In this document: positions 52,783 to 62,646 of the stretch, in pieces | How the letters are laid out: each line of letters begins with the position of its first letter | How positions within the stretch are numbered: the first letter of the stretch is position 1 | Source: Streptosporangium saharense | Lineage (GTDB): Bacteria; Actinomycetota; Actinomycetes; Streptosporangiales; Streptosporangiaceae | Length of the DNA stretch: 64,000 nucleotides | Direction: 5' to 3' | NCBI RefSeq assembly: GCF_014203715.1 | Contig: NZ_JACHJP010000001.1 | Span: 1,714,432-1,778,431 of the forward strand | Translations under genes and position numbers: made by a program | The notes under the pieces: model-generated | Databases searched by the model: none | The model's input: the letters and a program-made list of their open reading frames with translations, nothing else | What the model was told of the DNA's origin: nothing

Positions 52783-53350
52783 CCGTGGCGGCCTGACGTC
52801 GACGAAGATCGTCGTCGCCGGGGGCTTCGGCGTCGGCAAGACCACGTTCGTGGGTGCCGTCTCCGAGATCCTGCCGCTGACCACCGAGGCGGTGATGACG
52901 GACGCGAGCGCCGGTATCGACGACCTCGGTCTCACCCCGAACAAGGCGACCACCACGGTCGCGATGGACTTCGGCCGCCTGTCGCTCGACCGGGACCTGA
53001 TCCTGTACCTGTTCGGCACGCCCGGCCAGCACCGGTTCTGGTTCATGTGGGACGACCTGGTCCGTGGCGCGATCGGCGCCGTGGTCCTGGTCGACACCCG
53101 GCGGCTGGCCGACGGCTTCCCGGCGATCGACTACTTCGAGGAGGCCAAGCTCCCGTTCGTGGTCGGCATCAACGGCTGGGACGGCAGGTTCCTGCACTCC
53201 GAGGACGAGGTGCGCGAGGCCCTGGCGCTCGCCCCGCACGTCCCCATCGTGCGCACCGACGCCCGCTCCCGCGACTCCGTCAAGTCCACGCTCATCACGC
53301 TGGTCGAGCACGTCCTGCGGGTCCGTGCCGCCTACGGCATGTCGGTCTGA
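52763..53350 (+). CDS. Conservon GTPase CvnD
   Basis: A 195-residue Ras-like GTPase with G1 VVAGGFGVGKTTF, a switch threonine region, G3-like LFGTPGQHRFW and a G4-like GINGWDG in place of N-K-x-D, as in the CvnD/MglA-like family. GTG 52763 lies inside the cvnC end, so the two are coupled. Completes cvnABCD; a long hairpin terminator follows. Confidence 0.93.
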   Translation: MDFAGSNRGGLTSTKIVVAGGFGVGKTTFVGAVSEILPLTTEAVMTDASAGIDDLGLTPNKATTTVAMDFGRLSLDRDLILYLFGTPGQHRFWFMWDDLVRGAIGAVVLVDTRRLADGFPAIDYFEEAKLPFVVGINGWDGRFLHSEDEVREALALAPHVPIVRTDARSRDSVKSTLITLVEHVLRVRAAYGMSV

Positions 53351-53359
53351 CCGACGCGG

Positions 53360-53400
53360 GGTACGGCACGGCGCCGTCCGTGCCGTAGCCGTGCCGTACC
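53360..53400. terminator. Hairpin terminator between cvnD and the binding-protein gene
   Basis: GGTACGGCACGGC (53360-53372) pairs perfectly with GCCGTGCCGTACC (53388-53400) around a 15-base loop. Confidence 0.85.
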
Positions 53401-53405
53401 GGATG

Positions 53406-54341
53406 TCAGGTGGGGATCCAGTCCTTCCAGACGATCCCGTTCTCCCTGACCCACTTCTCCGCGGCCTTCTCCGGGCTCAGGTTCCCGTTGACGATGTCGT
53501 CGGACACGGCGTTCTGGTCGTCGTTGCTCCAGGTGAAGTTGCGCACCAGCTCGTAGGCCCTGCCGCCGGTCTCGGCGAACCTCCTGCTCACGACCTTGTC
53601 CAGCAGGTAGGGCGGGTAGTCGCAGGCCACCTTCTTGGGATCGTCGTCGCAGCCGATCGCGTAGGGGGGAAGGTTGATCTTGACCAGTTTGAGCCGGGTG
53701 AACAGCCACTGCGGCTCGTAGAAGTACATCAGCAGCGGGGTGCGCCGTTCCGTGGCGATCTCGGCGGCGTTGATCAGAGCTTTCTCACTTCCCGCGTAGA
53801 CCACCTTGTAGTCGAGGCGAAGATTGCGCACCAGGGCCTCGTCATTGGTGACATAGGAGGGGTCGCCGTCGAGAATCTGACCGGCGTCGCCGGACTTCTG
53901 GGTCCTGAACAGCGCGGCGTATTTGTTGAGGTTACGCCAGTCGGTGATGTCGGGATATCGCTCGGCCATCCACTGGGGCACGTACCACCCGATGACGCCC
54001 CTGTTGCCGTTGCGCCCGGCGGAAACCGCGACTTTCCGTTCCTCGATATAGGTCTTCTTCTCCGCCTCACGGCCCCAGTTCTCGACGATGACGTCAACCG
54101 TCCCCTTTTCCATTCCCTCCCATGACTCGGTCTCGTTGAGCTTCACCTTCTGCACGGTGTAACCGAGTTCCCGTTCGAGCAGCACGCCGAGGACGGCGGC
54201 GCTCGCCTCGTAGCCGACCCACGGGTTGACGGCGATCCGCACCAGGCCGCCGGTCACCGGCCGCCTCTGCTGCGGGGCCGCACACCCGGGCAGCCACGCC
54301 AGCAGTACGGCTACCGCGACGAGACGGGTCAGGGTCCTCAC
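53406..54341 (-). CDS. Glycine betaine/proline-type substrate-binding lipoprotein (second copy)
   Basis: A 311-residue OpuAC-type binding protein. The signal peptide ends in the lipobox LLAWLPGC, followed by RIAVNPWVGYEASAAVLGVLL, VDVIVENWGREAEKK, IGWYVPQWMAERYPDI and RRFAETGGRAYELVRNF. Aromatic residues W and Y suitable for a betaine cage are kept. GTG 54341 overlaps the stop of the first binding-protein gene (GTGA). It is a diverged paralogue of that gene; most identities lie in the mature N-terminal half. Confidence 0.88.
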   Translation of the reverse strand: MRTLTRLVAVAVLLAWLPGCAAPQQRRPVTGGLVRIAVNPWVGYEASAAVLGVLLERELGYTVQKVKLNETESWEGMEKGTVDVIVENWGREAEKKTYIEERKVAVSAGRNGNRGVIGWYVPQWMAERYPDITDWRNLNKYAALFRTQKSGDAGQILDGDPSYVTNDEALVRNLRLDYKVVYAGSEKALINAAEIATERRTPLLMYFYEPQWLFTRLKLVKINLPPYAIGCDDDPKKVACDYPPYLLDKVVSRRFAETGGRAYELVRNFTWSNDDQNAVSDDIVNGNLSPEKAAEKWVRENGIVWKDWIPT

Positions 54342-55315
54342 TGGGGCATCCAGGCGGACCAGACGGACTCGTTGGCCTCGATCCACTTCTCCGCCGCGGC
54401 CTCGGGGGTCATGCCGTTGGTGGTGATGTCGTTGGCGACGGCGTTCTGCGCCTCGTTCGTCCAGGAGAAGTTCTTGACCAGCTCGTAGGCCCGGCCGCCG
54501 GTCTCGGCGAACCTCCTGCTCACGATCTTGTCGAGGTCGAGTTCTGCGTAGTCGCAGGCGACCTTCTTGGGGTCGGCGTCGCAGCCCTCGGCGTGCGGGG
54601 GCAGGGTGATCCTGGCCAGGTCGATCCTGTCGAACAGCCAGTGCGGCGTCCAGAAGTAGAACAGCAGCGGCTTGCGCTGGCGCTGCGCCTGGGTCGCCGA
54701 CTCGATCAGCGCGGCCTCGCTGCCCGCCACGACCACCTTCAGGTTCAGCCCGAGGTTCCTGATCAGGGACTCCTCGTTGCTGACGTAGGACGGGTCGCCG
54801 AAGAGCAACTGGCCCTTCCCGCCTGACTCGGAGGTCCTGAACAGGTCGGCGTACTTGTTGAGGTTGCGGTAGTCGGTGATGCCGGGATACTCCTTGGCCA
54901 TCCAGCCGGGGATGTACCAGCCGATGACGCCCTTGTTGCCGGTCGAACCCGCCTCGACGGCGACCTTCCTGTCCTGGATGAAGGTCTTCTTCAGGTCCTC
55001 GTGGCCCCAGTTCTCCACGATGACGTCCACGTCACCCTTCTCGAAGCCCTCCCAGGAGACCTGCTCGGCGAGGTTCTTGCGTTCGACGGTGTAGCCGAGC
55101 TTCTTCTCCAGCAGGTGGGAGAGCACCGCCGCGCTGGCCTCGTACCCGGCCCACGGGTTGACGGCGATCCGCACCACGGCGCCCGTCGATGTCGGCTCCG
55201 GTGTCGATGTCGGTGTCGTGGCCTGGCCCGTCTCGACCCTGGCGCCGCCGCACCCCGCGGCCAGCGCGACGGTGAGAGCGCCGGCGAGCAGGCGGAGGCT
55301 GCGTCCGATCCTCAT
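54338..55315 (-). CDS. Glycine betaine/proline-type substrate-binding lipoprotein (first copy)
   Basis: A 325-residue OpuAC-type protein with signal and lipobox TVALAAGC, a TP-rich linker, then RIAVNPWAGYEASAAVLSHLL, VDVIVENWGHEDLKK, IGWYIPGWMAKEYPGI, FYFWTPHWLFDRIDL and RRFAETGGRAYELVKNF. ATG 55315 overlaps the permease stop (ATGA). Co-translated with ATPase and permease; delivers compatible solutes such as betaine or a choline-like compound. Confidence 0.9.
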   Translation of the reverse strand: MRIGRSLRLLAGALTVALAAGCGGARVETGQATTPTSTPEPTSTGAVVRIAVNPWAGYEASAAVLSHLLEKKLGYTVERKNLAEQVSWEGFEKGDVDVIVENWGHEDLKKTFIQDRKVAVEAGSTGNKGVIGWYIPGWMAKEYPGITDYRNLNKYADLFRTSESGGKGQLLFGDPSYVSNEESLIRNLGLNLKVVVAGSEAALIESATQAQRQRKPLLFYFWTPHWLFDRIDLARITLPPHAEGCDADPKKVACDYAELDLDKIVSRRFAETGGRAYELVKNFSWTNEAQNAVANDITTNGMTPEAAAEKWIEANESVWSAWMPQ

Positions 55316-57279
55316 GCGATCCTCTTCTTTCCGGTCTTTCCGGGAAACCTTCGGGAGACTTTCCTTGCGGGGCGCCCTGCCGCGCCCCGGGTGATCCGGT
55401 CGAGCGCGATCCCGACCAGCACCGTCGCCACCCCGGCGGCCAGTCCCATGCCGAAGTCGGCGCGCTGGGCGAAGCCGGAGACGACGTCGTAGCCGAGTCC
55501 GCCCCCGCCGACCAGCCCGCCGACCACGACCATGGCGAGTGTCATGACGACGCCCTGGTTGGCGGCGAGCAGGATCGCCCCCCTGGCCAGGGGCAGCCTG
55601 ACCTTCCACAGCACCTGCCACTCGGTCGAGCCACAGGAGCGCGCGGCCTCGACGGCCGAGGGGGAGACGGCGCCGATCCCGTCCTGGACCAGGCGCGCGA
55701 CCGGGGGCAGGGCGTAGACCACGCCGGCGAGGACCGCGGTGAAGCGGCTCGCGCCGAACAGGGCAAGCGCGGGCAGCAGGTAGACGAACGACGGCATGGT
55801 CTGCGCGGCGTCGAGCAACGGGCGCAGCGCGGCGGAGAAGCGGGGGGAGAGGGCCGAGGCGACGCCGAGCGTGAACCCGGCCGCCAGCGCCAGCGCCGTC
55901 CCGACCAGCACGGTGGTCAGCGTCTCCATGGTGTGCTGCCACAGCCCGAGCGGGGCCGTGGCCAGCAGGCAGCAGACGGCGACCACGGCATTGCGGGGAC
56001 CGGCGCCGCGCCAGGCGACGGCCAGCGCGACCCCGGCCACCAGCCACCAGGGGGAGCCGGTCAGCACCTCCTGCAACGGGTTGAGCAGGGCCTCGGTCGT
56101 GAGGTTCCTGACCGCGTCCGTCACGCCGTACCACGAGAACTTCGCCCAGGTCACGGCCTCGTTCACCGGCCCGGCCAGGTGGAGCGTCCAGCCGGGAGGG
56201 AACCCGTTGCCCAGCAGGCCGGAGGCGGCGACCCCGCAGAGCGTCAGCGCCGCCGCTCCGACGAGCGTGCTCCTGGCGGGTACGGCGGAGCGCGCGGAGG
56301 CCGTGACGATCCTGTCGAGGACGACGGCCATCACCACGAGGGCCACACCCGAGGGAAGCATGAGACCCACGTCGGCCCTGGACAGACCGGTGACGATGCC
56401 CGCCCCGAGCCCGGGGGCCGCGATCAGCGCGGCGATCACCACCATGGACAGCGCCATCATGACGGTCTGGCCGACGGCCAGCGCGATCGTCGGGCGGGCC
56501 AGGGGCAGGTGGACCGTGCGTAGCGTCTGCCAGCGGGTCGCGCCGAGCGAGGCCGAGGCCTCGACCGCCGAGGGGGAGACCCGCTCGACGGCCAGCGCGG
56601 TGATCCTGATCGCCGGGGCGATGGCGTAGATCGTGGTGGCCACGACGGCCGCGGCCGGTCCGATCTGGAAGAACAGCACCATCGGCGCCAGGTAGGCGAA
56701 GGTCGGCATGATCTGCATCACGTCGAGGACCGGGTCGAGCAGGCGGCGCAGCCGTACCGAACGGCCGGCCCACACGCCCAGCGGAAGGCCGAGCAGCAGG
56801 GAGAGCAGGACCGAGGCGAGCACGAGCGCGAGGGTGTCCGCGCTCTGCGGCCACACCCCCAGTACCCCGAACGCGCAGAACCCGGCCAGCGCCGTCGCCG
56901 CGGTCCTCGGGCCACCGGCCAGCCAGCCGATCCCGGTGGCCAGGCCCGCGGTCCCGGCCCAGCCGAGCTCCCGAAGGAGCAGGGCGAGGCCGTCGTTCAC
57001 GGCTCCCGCGAACAGGCGCACGTAGTTGACGAGGAACAGGAAGACCGGGCTGGCGTTCCTGTTGGCGTCCACCCACTCCCGCAGGTCGCCGAGGAGCCGG
57101 AACGGCGCCGCCTCGTCGTCGTGGGGCAGCGTCGCGCTCCCCCTGAAGAGCAGGTAGGCGGCCACCGTCGCGACCACCGCCGCCGCAGGCGTTCTCCACC
57201 GGTCGCGTACGGCGGGCACGCCCGTGCTCTCGGAGAGGACGGGTGGCGCCGGGGCGGTTCGCACGGGGGAGGCTGTCAC
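55312..57279 (-). CDS. Double ProW-type ABC permease (two permease domains in one chain)
   Basis: A 655-residue protein holding two complete binding-protein-dependent permease domains. One lies at about 140-335 (EAA-like loop [25 protein letters not shown]), the other at about 420-640 ([25 protein letters not shown]), joined by a stretch with an outer loop. Each has the ProW-style V-x-P-x-I-R/L helices. The single chain can thus supply both membrane halves. GTG 57279 overlaps the ATPase stop; the stop overlaps the binding-protein start. Confidence 0.9.
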   Translation of the reverse strand: MTASPVRTAPAPPVLSESTGVPAVRDRWRTPAAAVVATVAAYLLFRGSATLPHDDEAAPFRLLGDLREWVDANRNASPVFLFLVNYVRLFAGAVNDGLALLLRELGWAGTAGLATGIGWLAGGPRTAATALAGFCAFGVLGVWPQSADTLALVLASVLLSLLLGLPLGVWAGRSVRLRRLLDPVLDVMQIMPTFAYLAPMVLFFQIGPAAAVVATTIYAIAPAIRITALAVERVSPSAVEASASLGATRWQTLRTVHLPLARPTIALAVGQTVMMALSMVVIAALIAAPGLGAGIVTGLSRADVGLMLPSGVALVVMAVVLDRIVTASARSAVPARSTLVGAAALTLCGVAASGLLGNGFPPGWTLHLAGPVNEAVTWAKFSWYGVTDAVRNLTTEALLNPLQEVLTGSPWWLVAGVALAVAWRGAGPRNAVVAVCCLLATAPLGLWQHTMETLTTVLVGTALALAAGFTLGVASALSPRFSAALRPLLDAAQTMPSFVYLLPALALFGASRFTAVLAGVVYALPPVARLVQDGIGAVSPSAVEAARSCGSTEWQVLWKVRLPLARGAILLAANQGVVMTLAMVVVGGLVGGGGLGYDVVSGFAQRADFGMGLAAGVATVLVGIALDRITRGAAGRPARKVSRRFPGKTGKKRIA

Positions 57280-58382
57280 GCGCGGCCCGCGCCCGTCGTC
57301 GGCAGGCCGCTCATCGCGGACAGCAGGTCGAGCCGGTCCACCACGCCGACCGCCCGGCCGTTCTCGACGACCACGATCGGCAGCGCCGTACCCATCGCGG
57401 TCGGCACCGCGTCGCGGATGACCGTCCCCGAGGCCAGGGCGGGACCGTCGAGGCGCTCGCCGTCACGCGGGCGGCGGCAGATCCAGCGCAGCGAGAGCAC
57501 CTCGCCCCTGGGCACGTCCCTGACGAAGGCGGCCACGTGGCCGTCGGCGGGGGTGCCGACCAGCTCCTCGGGGGTGCCGAGCTGGACGATCCCGCCGTCC
57601 CGCATGATCGCGATGCGCTCGCCGAGCCTGAGCGCCTCGGACAGGTCGTGGGTGACGAACACCATGGTCGTGCCGACCTCGCGGTGCAGGCGGGTGACCT
57701 CGGCCTGCATGTCCCTGCGGATCAGCGGGTCGAGCGCGCTGAAGGGTTCGTCGAACAGCAGCACCTCGGGCTCGCACGCCAGCGCCCTGGCCAGGCCGAC
57801 CCGCTGGCGCATGCCGCCGGAGAGCGTGTCGGGCCTGGCGTCGGCGAAGCCGTCGAGGCCGACCAGGGACAGCAGCTCCTCGGCCCTGCGCCGCCGCCTG
57901 GCCCTGGGGACGCCCTGGATCTCCAGGCCGTAGGCGATGTTGTCGAGGACTCCCCGGTGCGGCAGCAGGCCGAAGTGCTGGAAGACCATGCTCACCCGGT
58001 GCCTGCGTAGTTGCCTGAGCTGCGCCGGGGTGGCGGCGCGCACGTCCTGCCCGGCGATCGTGATCTCCCCGGCGCTCGGCTCGACCAGCCGGGTCAGGCA
58101 CCGGACCAGGGTGGACTTGCCGCTTCCCGAAAGGCCCATCACGACGAACACCTCGCCGGGCCGTACCGAGAGGGTGACGTCCCTGACGGCGGCGACGCAG
58201 CCGGTGCGCTCCCTGAGCAGGGCGGGGGGAAGGCGCGCGAGGGAGCTGTGGGGGACGCGGTCGGCGCCGGGGCCGAAGATCTTCCACAGCCCGCGCACCT
58301 CGATCGCGGCACCGCCGGACGGGACCACTGACTCCTCCAACCTGACATCCGGATTCGGTGGGCCAAGGACGTAGTGAGTCAA
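57276..58382 (-). CDS. Glycine betaine/proline ABC ATPase (ProV/OpuAA type)
   Basis: A 368-residue ATPase with Walker [13 protein letters not shown]-loop [16 protein letters not shown], signature [15 protein letters not shown], Walker [20 protein letters not shown] and H-loop VTHDLSEA, then a single reduced CBS-like C-terminal region ([34 protein letters not shown], split). The F-Q-H-F-G-L-L-P-H and D-P-L-I-R-R-D-M forms are typical of ProV/OpuAA. TTG 58382 is the longest start; GTG 58328, with GGAGGAG just before it, is at least as likely. First gene of the importer operon. Confidence 0.9.
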   Translation of the reverse strand: MTHYVLGPPNPDVRLEESVVPSGGAAIEVRGLWKIFGPGADRVPHSSLARLPPALLRERTGCVAAVRDVTLSVRPGEVFVVMGLSGSGKSTLVRCLTRLVEPSAGEITIAGQDVRAATPAQLRQLRRHRVSMVFQHFGLLPHRGVLDNIAYGLEIQGVPRARRRRRAEELLSLVGLDGFADARPDTLSGGMRQRVGLARALACEPEVLLFDEPFSALDPLIRRDMQAEVTRLHREVGTTMVFVTHDLSEALRLGERIAIMRDGGIVQLGTPEELVGTPADGHVAAFVRDVPRGEVLSLRWICRRPRDGERLDGPALASGTVIRDAVPTAMGTALPIVVVENGRAVGVVDRLDLLSAMSGLPTTGAGRA

Positions 58383-58673
58383 GATATGAGGGAAATATCG
58401 TGAATTACAATGATGTGGCCTTCTGGAGATGTTTTGCGGTTTAAACGGGCGTCCTTAATTGCCGGGTGGAACGGTGTAAACGGTCACACGGCACAGAAAA
58501 ACGTAATGAATATATAAGGATGTCCGTAACGGGGATTCCAGTCTGGAAATGCTGTCCAGTAAGTGGCCATTCGTCAAGCTGTGTGTGATTGGCCCTATAG
58601 GTTGAGATGTGCTCGAATTGCCGGGAGCCATGGGAAATTCGGCCGGTATTCGTCCACCGAGAGGCAGTGTTCG
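58383..58673. promoter_or_regulatory. Divergent control region, A/T-richer, with inverted repeats
   Basis: No gene is supported. GATAT-N7-ATATC (58383-58399) lies just before the ATPase gene; CTGGA-N7-TCCAG (58543-58559) lies mid-way; TATAGG at 58595-58600 is a possible -10 box for the second conservon. The region is clearly richer in A/T than its flanks. Confidence 0.5.
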
Positions 58674-61178
58674 GTGAGTACACACAAGATCGAGGGGGCG
58701 GGCAGCGGCCTCCGCCTGCGGAACTGGCGGGTGCGCTCCAGGCTTGTCGCGCTCATCCTGGTCCCCACGGCGGCCGCGGTGCTGCTCGGCGGGATCCAGA
58801 TCACCGCCTCCCTGCGCGCCGCCACCGACTACCAGCGGGTCAACGACCTGGCCAGACTCTCCGACCACATCGGTGCCCTCACCCACGAGCTGGCCCAGGA
58901 ACGCGACCTGACCTCCTGGTACATCGCCCAGGGCCGTCCGCAGCGCCAGACGCAGGCCGTACGGCGGCAGATGGACGCGGTGGACACCCAGGCGACGGGC
59001 GTGCGCGACAGCGCGGCCCTGCTCAGGACCGTGGTGGGCGGCAGGACCAGGGACGAGGTCGAGACCGTGATCACCCGGTTGAACGACCTCGGCCCGCTGC
59101 GGAGCAGGGCGATGGGCTCGACGCTGCTGCCGGACGCGGCCGTCGACGCCTACACCCTGGTCATCGGCGACCTGCTGTCCCTCCATGACGAACTGGGCAA
59201 GGGCAGCGACGACGACACGCTGTTCGGCCAGGCGCTGACCCTCGGGGCGCTCGCCAGGGCGAAGGAGGCCCTCTCGCTGCAGCGGGCGCTGCTGTCGGTC
59301 GTCCTGGTCGCCGGGCGGTTCGAGCAGGACCAGATGGAGAGGTTCCTCGGCGCGCTCTCCGAGGAACGCAACGCGCGCCGGGCCTTCGCCGTCGAGGCCG
59401 GAAGTGACGAACGCCGCCTGTTCGACGAGACCGCCGACGGCCGCACCGCCGACCGGGCCGAGTTCCTCCGCGAACTGGTGCTGCTGCGCGCCTCCTCCGG
59501 CGCCTCCCTCAAAGGACTCGACCTGGCGAAGAAGGACGACGCCGGGGAGTGGTACGACGCGGTGACCGTCACCATCGACCGGATGCGCGAGGTCGAACGG
59601 CGGCACACCCAGGCCATCGTCACCCGCAGCCAGGAACTCGGCGCCGCCGAGCAGAGCCGCGCCCTGCTGACCGCCGGAGGCGTCGCGGGCCTGCTGCTGG
59701 TCGTGCTCCTGATCACCACCGGGGTCGCGCGCTCGCTGGTCAAGCCGCTGCGGCGGCTGCGCGGGGAGGCGCTGCGCATCGCCGAGGACCGGCTGCCCGC
59801 CTACGTCCAGCAGGTGCGCGAGTCACGCGACGGCGAGGTCCCCGCCGAGGTGGCCCCGGTCGGGGTGCTGTCCCGCGACGAGATCGGCGAGGTCGCCCGC
59901 GCCTTCGACGAGGTCCACCGGGAGGCGGTACGGCTCGCGGGCGAGGAGGCCAGGCTGCGCACCACGGTCAACGCGATGTTCGTCAACCTCTCCCGGCGCA
60001 GCCAGACCCTCGTCGAACGCCAGCTCACCCTGGTCGAGCGGCTCGAACGCGGCGAGCGCGACGACCGGCGCCTGGCCGACCTGTTCAAACTCGACCACCT
60101 CGCGACCCGGATGCGCCGCAACAGCGAGAACCTCCTCGTCCTGGCCGGTCAGGAGGTCGCCCGGCGCTGGCGCACCCCCGTCGAGCTGATGGACGTGGTC
60201 CGCGCCTCGCTGTCGGAGGTGGAGAACTACGATCGGGTGGCGATCCGGATCCAGGCCGAGGTCGCCGTCATCGGCCCCTCGGTCAGCGACGTGGTCCACC
60301 TGCTGGCCGAACTCCTGGAGAACGCGCTGTCCTTCTCCCCGAAGGAGAGTCCGGTCGTGGTCTCCAGCGGCGTCATCGACGGCGGGGGCGTGATGGTCTC
60401 GGTGACCGACCAGGGCATTGGCATGACGCCGGAGGAACTCGCCGAGGTGAACCGGCGCCTGGCCAGCCCGCAGGGCGCCGACGCCTCGGCCGCGCGCAGG
60501 ATGGGCCTGTTCGTGGTCGGCCGCCTCGCGCTCAAGCACGGCATCCGCGTCCAGCTCCGCCCGCAGGAGAAGGTCGGCCTGACCGCCATGGTCCTGCTGC
60601 CCGAGACGCTCCTGACTCTGGTCGGCGCCCAGGACGGCAGGCCGGGCACCCCGGCGGGGGTCGTCCCGCTCGGTTTCCCCGGCGGAAACAGCGTGGGAAG
60701 CACGGTGCTCGCGGCGCCCGCCGTCCTGACCGAGGAGGCCGTCACGCCGCTGCCCGGCACCGTGGTCCCGGCGCAGGAGGAGGAGTTCCTGCCGATCTTC
60801 GCCTCTGTCGAGTCGGGCTGGTTCCGCGCCGGGGCCGCACCCCCGTTCTCCGGCCTGACCTCCACCGAGTCCCCAGGGTCCCCAGGGTCCCCGGACTCCC
60901 CGGACTCGTCTGACGAGGCGTGGTCCTCGCCGGGGGACGACGGCTGGCAGGCGGCCAGGGCGGCGGCGAACGACCCGGCCCTCGGCGGCACCACCGCCTC
61001 CGGGCTGCCACGCCGTACTCCCAGGGCGAACCTGGTTCCCGGGTCCGTCGCGGGTCCCGCCGCTGATCCGCCCCCGCCCAGGCACGCCAGGTCGGCGGAG
61101 GTGGCGCGCACCCGGATGTCGAGCTTCCAGGAGGGTGTGCGCAGGGCCCGCAACGAACTCCCGAAGCGGGAGAGCTGA
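58674..61178 (+). CDS. CvnA-type sensor kinase-like protein (conservon 2)
   Basis: A 834-residue paralogue of the first CvnA. TM1 (about 24-46) follows LRLRNWRVRSRLVALI; an outer NIT-like domain spans 50-325; TM2 is at about 327-350; then come a HAMP-like linker, LFKLDHLATRMRRNSENLLV and an HATPase domain (about 540-640; ELLENALSFSPKE, DQGIGMTPEELAEVN). The tail keeps EEFLPIFASVESGWFR, DPALGGTTASGLPRRTPRANL and a final MSSFQEGVRRARNE. GTG 58674 has GAGAGG upstream and avoids a non-conserved extension. Only cvnC follows. Confidence 0.9.
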   Translation: MSTHKIEGAGSGLRLRNWRVRSRLVALILVPTAAAVLLGGIQITASLRAATDYQRVNDLARLSDHIGALTHELAQERDLTSWYIAQGRPQRQTQAVRRQMDAVDTQATGVRDSAALLRTVVGGRTRDEVETVITRLNDLGPLRSRAMGSTLLPDAAVDAYTLVIGDLLSLHDELGKGSDDDTLFGQALTLGALARAKEALSLQRALLSVVLVAGRFEQDQMERFLGALSEERNARRAFAVEAGSDERRLFDETADGRTADRAEFLRELVLLRASSGASLKGLDLAKKDDAGEWYDAVTVTIDRMREVERRHTQAIVTRSQELGAAEQSRALLTAGGVAGLLLVVLLITTGVARSLVKPLRRLRGEALRIAEDRLPAYVQQVRESRDGEVPAEVAPVGVLSRDEIGEVARAFDEVHREAVRLAGEEARLRTTVNAMFVNLSRRSQTLVERQLTLVERLERGERDDRRLADLFKLDHLATRMRRNSENLLVLAGQEVARRWRTPVELMDVVRASLSEVENYDRVAIRIQAEVAVIGPSVSDVVHLLAELLENALSFSPKESPVVVSSGVIDGGGVMVSVTDQGIGMTPEELAEVNRRLASPQGADASAARRMGLFVVGRLALKHGIRVQLRPQEKVGLTAMVLLPETLLTLVGAQDGRPGTPAGVVPLGFPGGNSVGSTVLAAPAVLTEEAVTPLPGTVVPAQEEEFLPIFASVESGWFRAGAAPPFSGLTSTESPGSPGSPDSPDSSDEAWSSPGDDGWQAARAAANDPALGGTTASGLPRRTPRANLVPGSVAGPAADPPPPRHARSAEVARTRMSSFQEGVRRARNELPKRES

Positions 61179-61181
61179 GCC

Positions 61182-61577
61182 GTGTCCGGACACGACGCCT
61201 GGTACGGCGAGCGGCCTACCGAGCAGGGCGAGCCGATCGAGGAGGAGAGCTCGCTGGTCAGGATGTACGCGGTGACCGGGGGAAGGACGGCGCCCTCGGC
61301 CGGGCTCGCCATGGAGGCCCTGATCTCCTCGGCCACCTCGGCCAGACTCGGCCTGTCCTACGTCCGTGAGTATCGCGCCATCAGCGAGCTGTGCCGCCAG
61401 GTCCGCTCGGTCGCCGAGATCTCGGCCCTGCTGGGTATCCCGCTCGGGGTGGCCCGCGTCCTGATCTCCGACATGGAGGCGGAGGGGCTGGTGCGCGTGC
61501 ACCGCCCGAGAGCCGAGGCCGGTGGCCCCGACCTGGCCACCCTGGAACGGGTCCTCAGCGGCCTGCACCGCCTCTGA
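61182..61577 (+). CDS. DUF742 protein CvnC (conservon 2)
   Basis: The 131-residue DUF742 protein has VRMYAVTGGRTAPSAGLAMEAL, QVRSVAEISALLGIPLGVAR and LATLERVLSGLHRL, close to the first conservon copy. GTG 61182 is three bases after cvnA. No Roadblock or GTPase gene follows: the next gene converges 7 bases later, so this conservon lacks cvnB and cvnD. Confidence 0.9.
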   Translation: MSGHDAWYGERPTEQGEPIEEESSLVRMYAVTGGRTAPSAGLAMEALISSATSARLGLSYVREYRAISELCRQVRSVAEISALLGIPLGVARVLISDMEAEGLVRVHRPRAEAGGPDLATLERVLSGLHRL

Positions 61578-61584
61578 CCTGGTT

Positions 61585-62544
61585 CTACGCCCCGGCGATC
61601 CACCAGCGGGCGGCGACGAGCTCGGCCACCAGGGTCTCGGTGAGCAGGGCGACGTCCCGGTCGTCGTCGTGCCGGTAGCGGACGCTCGCCCTGGCGCCGG
61701 GCACCTCGCCGCCGACCGCCAGGACGGCCGAGCCGCGCTGGACGATCCACTCCATCGCCTGGGCGTCGTAGCGCGAGCCGGGGAACAGCAGCGCGCGGTA
61801 GTCGAGCGTCTTGGTGAGGTAGACGTCCACGTGGGACCAGTCGCCGGTCTCCCCGGCGTCGGCCGCCCTGCGCGGCCCCTCCCTGAACATCAGCGCCGAC
61901 TGCTCGGCGGAGGACAGGCGCTCGGCGGGGGCGATCGTGTGGACGCCGTCCGGCCCGTCGAGCAGCTCCGCCGCCGGTCCGAGCCACAGGTCACGGCGTT
62001 CGAGCAGGTCACCGCTCGCCTCGGCGGTACGGCGCAGCAGCGCGGGCAGGTCCGTCTCCACGCCGGTGAGCCGGTCGCGCAGGGCCAGCAGCAGCGCCAG
62101 GGTGTGCTGGAAGGTCCGGCAGGCGACCCCGCCGCGCTCCTCGCCCGCCGCCATCGGCACCACCAGGTCGGCCCCCTCGGTGACCGGGGAGCCGGGGGAG
62201 TTGGTCATCGCCAGCACGAACGACCGGCCCCGGTAGTGGGCCAACGCGTCGAGGGTCTCCCTGCTGCCGCCGGTCGCGGAGATCGCGACGACCAGGGTGT
62301 CCGGCAGGGCCGGGGGCAGCAGCTCACAGGAGGCGTACTCGGCGACCGCCTCGACCCCCGCGGCCCGCAGCCGCAGCGCGGCGACCCCCGCCGCGTAGCG
62401 GGAGCTGCCCATGCCCAGCAGGAGCACCCGCCCGACCCGGCCGGGGAGCCCGGCGAAGGGGTCGCTCCCGGCGAGGAGCCCCGCGAGCTCGGCGAGCGCG
62501 GCGGGCTTGGCCTCCAGGTCGGCGAGGTACAGCTCGGGATTCAC
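61585..62544 (-). CDS. SIS-domain sugar-phosphate protein (GlmS isomerase-like)
   Basis: A 319-residue protein with two SIS domains. The first has VLLLGMGSSRYAAGVAAL and VVAISATGGSRETLDAL with the phosphosugar-binding serines, the second about 180-310 with ERLSSAEQSALMFREGPR and a late catalytic-type stretch. It lacks the amidotransferase domain of GlmS, so it may be a sugar isomerase or amino-sugar-phosphate deaminase. GTG 62544 has AGGAG five bases upstream; an earlier in-frame start would add a low-complexity EPYEPQKPYKPYE stretch. It lies downstream of the kinase gene. Confidence 0.82.
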   Translation of the reverse strand: MNPELYLADLEAKPAALAELAGLLAGSDPFAGLPGRVGRVLLLGMGSSRYAAGVAALRLRAAGVEAVAEYASCELLPPALPDTLVVAISATGGSRETLDALAHYRGRSFVLAMTNSPGSPVTEGADLVVPMAAGEERGGVACRTFQHTLALLLALRDRLTGVETDLPALLRRTAEASGDLLERRDLWLGPAAELLDGPDGVHTIAPAERLSSAEQSALMFREGPRRAADAGETGDWSHVDVYLTKTLDYRALLFPGSRYDAQAMEWIVQRGSAVLAVGGEVPGARASVRYRHDDDRDVALLTETLVAELVAARWWIAGA

Positions 62545-62646
62545 ACTCTCTCCTTCTGCTTGTCGGCCTGCGGGCGACTCGTACGGCTTGTACGGTTTCT
62601 GTGGTTCGTACGGCTCGCACACGTCGGCTTGTACGGTTCGCGTCCG

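Noticed and set aside
58441-58683. Minus-strand 80-codon frame in the A/T-richer divergent region
   Set aside because: No domain, no Shine-Dalgarno, and it covers the promoter region of the second conservon.
62545-62646. Repeated GTACGG units between the kinase and SIS genes as a regulatory array
   Set aside because: The spacing is irregular and the same motif is common throughout the window; treated as part of the CCGTACGG enrichment.
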